Assembly: GCF_000280495.2 (NCBI RefSeq)
Contig: NZ_CP018016.1
Coordinates: 4,650,001-4,714,000 of the forward strand
Length of the DNA stretch: 64,000 nucleotides
From: Kosakonia radicincitans DSM 16656
GTDB lineage: Bacteria; Pseudomonadota; Gammaproteobacteria; Enterobacterales; Enterobacteriaceae
Direction: 5' to 3'
Each line of letters starts with the position of its first letter. The stretch's first letter is position 1. The translations under genes and the position numbers were made by a program. Under the pieces are notes generated by a model, which searched no databases, was not told the DNA's origin, and saw only the letters and a program-made list of their open reading frames with translations. Below are positions 57,746-64,000 of this stretch, in pieces.

Positions 57746-58180
57746 ATGAAACGACAACAAGGATTTACTTTAATCGAACTGATGGTGGTGATTGGCATCA
57801 TTGCGATCCTGAGCGCCATCGGCATTCCCGCCTACCAAAACTACCTGCGCAAAGCTGCCCTCACCGACATGCTGCAAACGTTTATTCCGTACCGTACGGC
57901 CGTTGAACTTTGCGCGCTGGATCGTGGCGGCGTGGATAACTGCGATGCCAGCAGCAACGGCATACCCGCCCCCACCACTACCCGCTATGTTTCGGCGATG
58001 AGCGTAACAAAAGGCGTGGTCTCGCTAACCGGGCAAGAGAGCCTGAATGGGCTGAGCGTGGTGATGACGCCGCAATGGAGCAACGCTGAAGGAATGCAGG
58101 GTTGGGCGCGCAGTTGCAACATTCAGGCAGACAGCTCGCTCCAGCAGGCTTGTGAAGATGTTTTCCGGACCGGCAAGTAA
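57746..58180 (+). CDS. ppdD: Type IV major prepilin PpdD
   Basis: The major pilin of the enterobacterial type IV pilus. It has 144 residues. The class III prepilin leader is short (MKRQQG) and is cut before Phe in GFTLIELMVVIG; Glu5 of the mature protein is present, and a hydrophobic helix follows. Four cysteines (ELCAL, DNCDA, RSCNI, QACED) allow two disulphides. AAGGAG precedes the ATG. hofB follows after nine bases. A prepilin peptidase must be encoded elsewhere. Confidence 0.96.
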   Translation: MKRQQGFTLIELMVVIGIIAILSAIGIPAYQNYLRKAALTDMLQTFIPYRTAVELCALDRGGVDNCDASSNGIPAPTTTRYVSAMSVTKGVVSLTGQESLNGLSVVMTPQWSNAEGMQGWARSCNIQADSSLQQACEDVFRTGK

Positions 58181-58189
58181 GGAGCGGCA

Positions 58190-59578
58190 ATGCAACCCGA
58201 TAAACTCATTGCGCTATGCCAGCGCCATAATGCGGTGGTGCTCAAAAGCGAAAACGATCTCTTAACGATTGCGGTGGTTGAAACACCCAGTACCGAATTA
58301 ATGGAATCACTCACTTTTGCCGCCCAGAAGCGGGTCGATATTCGCTGCTGGACACCAGAGCAAATGGATAAACATTTACAGATGACAGCGCAAACCGTGG
58401 TGCCGGTGGTACAGGAAGAGAGCAGTACCGCCGCGATGGAGATCGTGGAACATACGCTTCAACAAGCGCTGATGCTACGCGCTTCAGATATCCATTTTGA
58501 GCCTGGTGAAACGCACTATGCCATTCGCCTGCGCGTCGATGGCGTATTGCATCCGCTTTCACCTCTGCCTGGCACGCTCGCCAGCACATTGACCGCAAGG
58601 CTAAAAGTACTCGGTAATCTCGACATCGCCGAGCACCGTTTACCACAAGATGGTCAGTTCAATCAGGAACTTTGCGGTCAATCGATCTCATTTCGCATCG
58701 CCACTCTGCCCTGTCGTCACGGAGAGAAAGTGGTCCTGCGCCTGCTGCATCAGGTCAACCAACCGCTGGAACTGGAAGCGCTGGGAATGACCTCTCAACA
58801 ACGGGAGCTGTTTGCCGCCGCCCTTGCGCAGCCGCAAGGGTTGCTGCTGGTTACCGGCCCAACAGGCAGCGGTAAAACCGTCACGCTTTACAGCGCATTG
58901 CAGGCGCGAAATAAACCGGAAGTTAACATTGCCAGTGTGGAAGATCCTGTCGAGATCCCACTCGCCGGGCTAACGCAGACACAAATCAATCCGCGCAGCG
59001 GGCTGACTTTTCAAAGCGTATTGCGCGCCCTGTTACGCCAGGATCCGGACATCATCATGATTGGCGAAATTCGCGATGGCGAAACCGCCGAAATCGCGAT
59101 AAAAGCCTCCCAGACCGGGCATCTGGTACTGTCGACGCTGCACACCAACTCCACCAGCGAAACGCTGGTACGCATTCAACAAATGGGCGTTGCCCGCTGG
59201 ATGATCTCCTCAGCACTGTCGCTGGTGGTAGCGCAACGCCTGGTGCGTAAACTCTGCCCGCACTGTCGAAAACTTGCCGTGGAGAATATCCATCTTCCCG
59301 GTACGTTGTGGCCACGTCCGTTACCGCGCTGGCGGGCCGAAGGCTGTGAACAGTGCTATCACGGTTTTTACGGACGACTGGCACTGTTTGAAGTCCTCGC
59401 CATCACACCGGAAATACGTCAGGCCATCGCTGGCAATATGGGCGCGGAAGAGATTGGGCTACTGGCGCGGCAGAGTGGCATGACCACGCTATTTGAGCAT
59501 GGCTGCCAGGCCGTGGAACAAGGGTTGACCACCTTTGACGAACTGGTACGCATTCTGGGTTTTCCAGATGGCGAGTAA
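58190..59578 (+). CDS. hofB: Type IV pilus assembly ATPase HofB (GspE/PilB family)
   Basis: A cytoplasmic hexameric ATPase powering pilus extension. It has 462 residues. Walker A is GPTGSGKT (about 223-230), followed by the Asp box VEDPVEIPL, Walker B IMIGEIRDGETAEIA, the His box TGHLVLSTLHTN and a C-terminal zinc tetracysteine (LCPHC and CEQCYHG). The N-terminal region is shorter than in PilB, as in E. coli HofB. It overlaps hofC by 11 bases. Confidence 0.96.
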   Translation: MQPDKLIALCQRHNAVVLKSENDLLTIAVVETPSTELMESLTFAAQKRVDIRCWTPEQMDKHLQMTAQTVVPVVQEESSTAAMEIVEHTLQQALMLRASDIHFEPGETHYAIRLRVDGVLHPLSPLPGTLASTLTARLKVLGNLDIAEHRLPQDGQFNQELCGQSISFRIATLPCRHGEKVVLRLLHQVNQPLELEALGMTSQQRELFAAALAQPQGLLLVTGPTGSGKTVTLYSALQARNKPEVNIASVEDPVEIPLAGLTQTQINPRSGLTFQSVLRALLRQDPDIIMIGEIRDGETAEIAIKASQTGHLVLSTLHTNSTSETLVRIQQMGVARWMISSALSLVVAQRLVRKLCPHCRKLAVENIHLPGTLWPRPLPRWRAEGCEQCYHGFYGRLALFEVLAITPEIRQAIAGNMGAEEIGLLARQSGMTTLFEHGCQAVEQGLTTFDELVRILGFPDGE

Positions 59579-60770
59579 ACATCTTTGGCTGTGGTCCGGT
59601 CTTGATGACAGCGGTGCCCTGCAAAGCGGTACGCACTGGAACGAAAATCGCGACGGCGTGGTGTTACTGTTACATCAGCGGCAAATACATCTGCTGACGT
59701 TGAAGCGCTGTCCGGTACGTCGCGCGCTCTGGCAAGCGGAGCATGGATGCTCTGTTTTGCAGCAACTTGCTACTCTTCTGCAGGCCGGGCTGACATTGCC
59801 GGAAGGGTTACAACTGCTGGCGGAGCAACACCCCGCCAGACAGTGGCAGGCGCTGTTGCGCCAGCTTGCCCAAACGCTGGAGCAGGGAGAAACATTTTCG
59901 GCTGCGCTACGCCAGTGGCCTGATGTGTTTCCTCCGCTCTGGCTGGCGATGATTCGCACCGGCGAGTTAACCGGCAAACTGGATGAGTGCTGCTTCAAGC
60001 TCGTCAGCCAGCAGCAAGCGCAAAGGGAGCTGGCGTTGAAAGTGAAAAAAGCGCTTCGCTATCCGCTGATCATCCTCTCCCTGACGGCAGCAGTGGTGCT
60101 GGCAATGATATATCTGGTATTACCCGAGTTCTCTGCCATCTACCAGACATTTAACACACCGCTTCCGGTGCTCACGCGGGGGGTCATTGCCACCGCTGAC
60201 GTTATGCAACGCTGCGCCCTGCCGTTGATAGTATTTATAGCGTTGATACTGGGCGTCATGAGATCGCTACGTCATCACCCCGGTTGGCTTCGTTACCGAC
60301 AGCGGCTGCTGCTGGCCACTCCGGTGATGGGCCAATTGATACGCGGGCAGCGGCTCAGCCAGATATTTACCGTCCTGTCACTGACGCAGCGTGCGGGTAT
60401 CGCCTTCTTGCAGGGCCTCGAAAGTGTCAAAGAGACGCTTACCTGCCCTTACTGGCGCGATATCCTGCAACGTGCGCATCAGGAGATAACTCAGGGTATG
60501 TCGATATCCGCCGCCCTGAAAGAAAGCGGTGAATTCCCGACACTTTGTATTCAGTTGATTCGCACGGGCGAGGTTTCGGGCGCGCTGGATACGATGCTGT
60601 ACAACCTGGCGCAGCATCACAGCGAACAAACTCAGCGTCAGGCGGATGGTCTGGCAGCCGTGCTTGAGCCGTTGTTGCTGGTGGCAACAGGATTGATTAT
60701 CGGGGTGCTGGTTGTGGCTATGTACCTGCCCATCTTCCATCTGGGGGATGCGATGAGCGGCGCAGGGTGA
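59568..60770 (+). CDS. hofC: Type IV pilus inner-membrane platform protein HofC (GspF/PilC family)
   Basis: A polytopic platform protein. The ATG at 59568 gives 400 residues, as in E. coli. Two GspF domains are seen: QLATLLQAGLTLPEGLQLLAEQ with FPPLWLAMIRTGELTGKLDE, and VLSLTQRAGIAFLQGLESV with FPTLCIQLIRTGEVSGALDTML. Hydrophobic segments lie at about 168-190, 215-235 and 370-392. It completes the ppdD-hofB-hofC operon. Confidence 0.95.
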   Translation: MASKHLWLWSGLDDSGALQSGTHWNENRDGVVLLLHQRQIHLLTLKRCPVRRALWQAEHGCSVLQQLATLLQAGLTLPEGLQLLAEQHPARQWQALLRQLAQTLEQGETFSAALRQWPDVFPPLWLAMIRTGELTGKLDECCFKLVSQQQAQRELALKVKKALRYPLIILSLTAAVVLAMIYLVLPEFSAIYQTFNTPLPVLTRGVIATADVMQRCALPLIVFIALILGVMRSLRHHPGWLRYRQRLLLATPVMGQLIRGQRLSQIFTVLSLTQRAGIAFLQGLESVKETLTCPYWRDILQRAHQEITQGMSISAALKESGEFPTLCIQLIRTGEVSGALDTMLYNLAQHHSEQTQRQADGLAAVLEPLLLVATGLIIGVLVVAMYLPIFHLGDAMSGAG

Positions 60771-60772
60771 GC

Positions 60773-60799
60773 ACAGGCGCGGCATAACGCTGCGCCTGT
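60773..60799. terminator. Inverted repeat between hofC and guaC
   Basis: ACAGGCGC (60773-60780) pairs with GCGCCTGT (60792-60799) between convergent genes. Only a short T-run (TTTA) follows, so it is a probable but not strong bidirectional terminator. Confidence 0.6.
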
Positions 60800-60806
60800 T
60801 TAGCGA

Positions 60807-61850
60807 TCACAAGCTGTTAAAAACGCGGTTTTCCTGTTCCTGAACGCGAATGAAGGTCGTGCGTTTGGTCAGCTCTTTCAGACGAGATGCGCCAACGTAG
60901 GTGCAGGCTGAGCGCAGACCGCCCAAAATGTCGCGCGCAGTATTTTCTACCGGGCCACGCAGAGTCAGCTTGACGGTTTTACCTTCTGCAGCACGGTAAC
61001 CGGCAACGCCGCCAACGTGGCGATTCATTGCAGATTCAGAGCTCATACCATAGAACAGCATGAATTTTTCACCGTTCTCTTCAACCACGGTGCCGCCGCT
61101 CTCTTCATGGCCTGCCAGCATACCGCCCAGCATCACGAAATCTGCGCCGCCGCCAAATGCTTTCGCTACGTCGCCCGGAACGGTGCAACCGCCATCGCTG
61201 ACAATCTGGCCACCCAGACCATGCGCAGCATCAGCACATTCGATAACCGCAGAAAGCTGCGGATAGCCAACGCCGGTTTTCACGCGCGTGGTACAGACAG
61301 AACCCGGTCCAATACCCACTTTAACGATATCGGCGCCGGAGAGGATCAGCTCTTCACACATTTCACCCGTCACAACGTTACCGGCACAGATGGTTTTATT
61401 CGGCCAGGCTTCACGCGCTTTCGCAACAAACTGTACAAAATGCTCGGAATAGCCATTCGCCACATCAATGCAGACAAAATTCAGCGCGGGATGCAGCGCA
61501 AGGATCTGTTTTGTTTTATCAAAATCGGCGTCAGATGTTCCAGTAGAAACCATTACATGGCGCAACACATCCGCAGATTCGCGCTCAATGAAACCTTTCC
61601 AGTCTTCAACGGAATAGTGTTTATGCACGGCAGTGAGAATGTCGAATGAGGCCAGCGCTTTTGCCATCATAAAAGTGCCAACCGTGTCCATATTCGCGGC
61701 AATAATGGGTACGCCGGACCAGTTAATTCCTGAATGCTTGAAGGTAAACTCGCGCTCCAGCTCAACATCGGAACGGCTTTTAAGGGTAGAACGTTTAGGG
61801 CGGATAAGAACGTCTTTGAAACCTAACTTCAGATCTTCTTCGATACGCAT
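60807..61850 (-). CDS. guaC: GMP reductase
   Basis: Deaminates GMP to IMP with NADPH, linking guanine and adenine nucleotide pools. It has 347 residues, the E. coli length. The catalytic cysteine is in [11 protein letters not shown] (about 186) and the IMP/GMP-binding [26 protein letters not shown] is intact. AGGA lies nine bases before the ATG. It diverges from coaE. Confidence 0.98.
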   Translation of the reverse strand: MRIEEDLKLGFKDVLIRPKRSTLKSRSDVELEREFTFKHSGINWSGVPIIAANMDTVGTFMMAKALASFDILTAVHKHYSVEDWKGFIERESADVLRHVMVSTGTSDADFDKTKQILALHPALNFVCIDVANGYSEHFVQFVAKAREAWPNKTICAGNVVTGEMCEELILSGADIVKVGIGPGSVCTTRVKTGVGYPQLSAVIECADAAHGLGGQIVSDGGCTVPGDVAKAFGGGADFVMLGGMLAGHEESGGTVVEENGEKFMLFYGMSSESAMNRHVGGVAGYRAAEGKTVKLTLRGPVENTARDILGGLRSACTYVGASRLKELTKRTTFIRVQEQENRVFNSL

Positions 61851-62173
61851 GTGCGGATTCCTGGGGTTAATGGCGAAAATACAAACTCACAACTCCAGTG
61901 ACGCTATCATACGCGCTAATAAGGGCAGTGCAAGACTGCGAATTTCTCTTTTTTTACGCTACAATCCTATAAATTTACCTGGTGAATCGGCAAGTTTAGG
62001 TTAATCGATTTTATTGTCGCTTGATTAACTCACAACACGTTGATTATATTATGAAATATATTCAATCTTTTACGTTTTTCTTCCCTTTTGCATGTGATAA
62101 AAAAGCGCCATGAATAGAGCGAAAGAGAACGTGGATTGTGATTTCAGGCAGACCCATTTTGGGATGAGGTATT
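61851..62173. other. Divergent intergenic region between guaC and coaE
   Basis: About 320 AT-rich bases that must carry promoters for guaC and the coaE operon. No open frame or RNA gene stands out. Confidence 0.5.
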
Positions 62174-62794
62174 ATGGGGTATACGGTCGCGTTAACCGGC
62201 GGCATCGGCAGTGGGAAAAGCACTGTAGCGGATGCTTTCGCACAGCTTGGGGTTAACGTTGTCGATGCGGATATTATTGCGCGTCAGGTCGTGGAACCGG
62301 GTTCGCAAGCATTAAGCGCTATTACAGCACGTTTTGGGGCAGAAATGCTCCTCTCCGACGGCTCGCTAAACCGTCGGGCATTACGTGAACGTATTTTTGC
62401 TTCTCCGGCTGATAAAGAGTGGCTCAATAGGCTGCTCCATCCGTTAATTCATCAGCAGACCCAGCGTGAGATTGCGCAGGCAACGTCGCCTTATGTACTG
62501 TGGGTTGTTCCCCTGCTGGTGGAAAACCAGCTATATCATAAAGCCGATCGGGTTTTGGTGGTGGATGTCCCGGTTGAGACTCAAATTGCACGCACCACGC
62601 AGCGTGATGGTGTTAGCCGCGAACATGCAGAACATATTCTTGCTGCTCAGGCCACACGCGAAGCGCGACTTGCCGTCGCTGATGATGTTATTGACAATAA
62701 TGGCGCACCAGGTGCGATAGCATCGGATGTTGCCCGCCTGCACTCAGCGTATCTGGAATATGCTTCGCAGGCCGTATCACAGGAAAAACCGTAA
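62174..62794 (+). CDS. coaE: Dephospho-CoA kinase
   Basis: Catalyses the last step of coenzyme A synthesis, phosphorylating dephospho-CoA. It has 206 residues (E. coli 206). The P-loop is GGIGSGKST (about 8-16); [15 protein letters not shown] and the lid region [16 protein letters not shown] follow. GAGG precedes the ATG. It shares a TAATG overlap with zapD. It completes the pathway that panBCD begin earlier in the window. Confidence 0.97.
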   Translation: MGYTVALTGGIGSGKSTVADAFAQLGVNVVDADIIARQVVEPGSQALSAITARFGAEMLLSDGSLNRRALRERIFASPADKEWLNRLLHPLIHQQTQREIAQATSPYVLWVVPLLVENQLYHKADRVLVVDVPVETQIARTTQRDGVSREHAEHILAAQATREARLAVADDVIDNNGAPGAIASDVARLHSAYLEYASQAVSQEKP

Positions 62795-63537
62795 TGCACA
62801 CCCACATCCTTTTTGAACACCCGCTTAACGAGAAGATGCGCACCTGGCTGCGTGTCGAATTTCTGCTTCAGCAACTCATCGTCCGTTTACCGCTGAGCGA
62901 CCATGCTGATGCGCTGCATTTTTTCCGTAACGTTGGTGATTTACTGGATGTGTTCGAACGCGGCGATACGCGTACGGAATTACTGAAAGAGCTGGAACGT
63001 CAGCAGCGAAAATTGCGTGCCTGGAGCGAAGTGGAGGGAGTGGATCTCAACCGTATCGAATCCCTGCGCCAGCAACTGAAAGAGAGCGGCAATATCCTGA
63101 TGGCTGCGCCACGCATTGGCCAGCTTTTACGTGAAGACCGATTAATTGCGCTGGTGCGCCAGCGTCTGAGTATCCCCGGTGGGTGTTGCAGCTTTGATCT
63201 GCCCACGCTGCACATGTGGCTGCATTTGCCGCAGGAGCAACGTGATGCGCAGGTCGCGGTCTGGCTGGAAAGCCTCGATCCGCTCAAAGCAACGCTTAAA
63301 TTGATCCTCGATCTGATCCGCAATGCCGCGCCGTTCCGCCATCAGACCAGCCTGAATGGTTTCTACCAGGATAATGCCGAGGATGCCGATTTACTGCGTC
63401 TGAAACTGACGCTGCGAGACCGGCTGTACCCACAAATTTCCGGGCATAAGAGCCGTTTTGCTATCCGCTTTTTACCCCTCGACAGCGAAAACGGTATCGT
63501 GCCGGAACGGCTGGATTTTGAACTGGCCTGTTGTTAA
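62794..63537 (+). CDS. zapD: Cell division protein ZapD
   Basis: Binds the FtsZ C-terminus and bundles FtsZ protofilaments at the division ring. It has 247 residues, the E. coli length, with an N-terminal helical domain ([22 protein letters not shown]) and a C-terminal beta-rich domain ([15 protein letters not shown]). It is translationally coupled to coaE and followed nine bases later by yacG. Confidence 0.97.
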   Translation: MHTHILFEHPLNEKMRTWLRVEFLLQQLIVRLPLSDHADALHFFRNVGDLLDVFERGDTRTELLKELERQQRKLRAWSEVEGVDLNRIESLRQQLKESGNILMAAPRIGQLLREDRLIALVRQRLSIPGGCCSFDLPTLHMWLHLPQEQRDAQVAVWLESLDPLKATLKLILDLIRNAAPFRHQTSLNGFYQDNAEDADLLRLKLTLRDRLYPQISGHKSRFAIRFLPLDSENGIVPERLDFELACC

Positions 63538-63546
63538 GGAACCAAT

Positions 63547-63738
63547 ATGACTGAAACAACCATTGTTAACTGCCCCACCTGCGGGAAATCTGTTGTCTGG
63601 GGCGAAATCAGCCCGTTTCGCCCCTTCTGTTGCAAACGCTGCCAGCTCATCGATCTGGGAGAATGGGCAGCGGAAGAAAAACGCATTCCCAGCGCTGGCG
63701 ACCTGTCAGACAGCGATGAATGGAGCGAAGAGCAATAG
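63547..63738 (+). CDS. yacG: DNA gyrase inhibitor YacG (zinc protein)
   Basis: A 63-residue zinc-finger protein that binds GyrB and inhibits gyrase in E. coli. The four zinc ligands are Cys9, Cys12, Cys28 and Cys32 (NCPTCG and FCCKRC), followed by the family motif [15 protein letters not shown]. It ends an apparent coaE-zapD-yacG operon and converges on mutT. Confidence 0.96.
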   Translation: MTETTIVNCPTCGKSVVWGEISPFRPFCCKRCQLIDLGEWAAEEKRIPSAGDLSDSDEWSEEQ

Positions 63739-63764
63739 TAATGTTTTTGCCGCTGGCGCACCGC

Positions 63765-64000
63765 TTAACGCTGCGCCAGCCGGGTAATAATGGGTTCATT
63801 GGCCGGCGGGAAATCTTCCGCTTTCAGCATCTGTTGTGCTATCCATTCTCCCGGCTGCCCCTCTTTCCCCCATGGCTCCCCTTCCCAGCTCTCAACCAGC
63901 CAGAACCACAGCGTGATATGGCGATCGGGAAACTGATACTCCAGCTTGTCAAAGAGTGTTGCACTCAGCGGTGTAATACCGACTTCTTCCTGTAATTCAC
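63765..64000 (-). CDS. mutT: 8-oxo-dGTP diphosphatase MutT, 5' part cut by window edge
   Basis: Sanitises oxidised dGTP from the nucleotide pool. The last 78 codons are visible, ending at TAA (63767-63765). The reading frame begins with the end of the Nudix box (ELQEEVGIT) and continues DKLEYQFPDRHITLWFWLVE, GEPWGKEGQPGEW and DFPPANEPIITRLAQR, matching the C-terminal part of E. coli MutT. The start and the first Nudix residues lie beyond the right edge. Confidence 0.93.
   Translation of the reverse strand, partial: ELQEEVGITPLSATLFDKLEYQFPDRHITLWFWLVESWEGEPWGKEGQPGEWIAQQMLKAEDFPPANEPIITRLAQR

Overview
The window is a stretch of chromosome from a member of the Enterobacteriaceae. Nearly every protein matches its Escherichia coli counterpart along its whole length, and the gene order follows the E. 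coli 2.5 to 4 minute region in reverse: degP, dgt, mtn, btuF, yadS, erpA, clcA, hemL, fhuBDCA, mrcB, hrpB, thpR, sfsA, dksA, gluQ, pcnB, folK, panBCD, yadE, yadHG, can, hpt, gcd, cueO, yacC, speED, yacL, acnB, lpd, aceFE, pdhR, aroP, ampED, nadC, ppdD-hofBC, guaC, coaE, zapD, yacG, mutT. Sequence divergence and the accessory genes point to a Kosakonia/Enterobacter/Klebsiella-type relative rather than E. coli itself; the genus cannot be fixed from sequence reading alone. Both window edges cut genes: degP at the left and mutT at the right.

Layout. 1-9 kb: periplasmic protease DegP with a sigma-E promoter, dGTPase, MTA/SAH nucleosidase, B12-binding protein, TRIC-type channel, an AT-rich orphan LuxR-type regulator, the Fe-S carrier ErpA, a chloride/proton antiporter and the haem-pathway aminotransferase HemL. 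9-15 kb: the Fur-controlled ferrichrome operon fhuACDB. 15-25 kb: PBP1b, helicase HrpB, RNA 2',3'-cyclic phosphodiesterase, SfsA, DksA, GluQ, poly(A) polymerase (apparently starting at ATT) and FolK. 25-31 kb: pantothenate synthesis, a polysaccharide deacetylase, an ABC-2 exporter and carbonic anhydrase. The fimbrial operon that E. coli K-12 carries between folK and panB is absent. 31-39 kb: Hpt, PQQ glucose dehydrogenase, the copper oxidase CueO with a clear CueR site, and spermidine synthesis. 39-51 kb: aconitase B, an unidentified 470-residue protein, and the pyruvate dehydrogenase operon with its regulator PdhR and a perfect PdhR box. 51-64 kb: AroP, a two-gene sugar-utilisation insert (GPH symporter plus GH43 enzyme), AmpE/AmpD, NadC, a type IV pilus core (ppdD-hofB-hofC), GuaC, CoaE, ZapD, YacG and MutT.

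Most of the window is conserved housekeeping DNA. The most interesting signal is the 470-codon gene between acnB and lpd. It is preceded by a near-consensus sigma-28 (FliA) flagellar class 3 promoter, its product has no cysteine, and it has no N-terminal hydrophobic signal peptide. That combination suggests an unrecognised member of the motility regulon, perhaps an exported one. The second is the low-GC LuxR-type regulator with a degenerate receiver domain between yadS and erpA. No RNA genes, insertion sequences, prophage genes or CRISPR arrays were seen.
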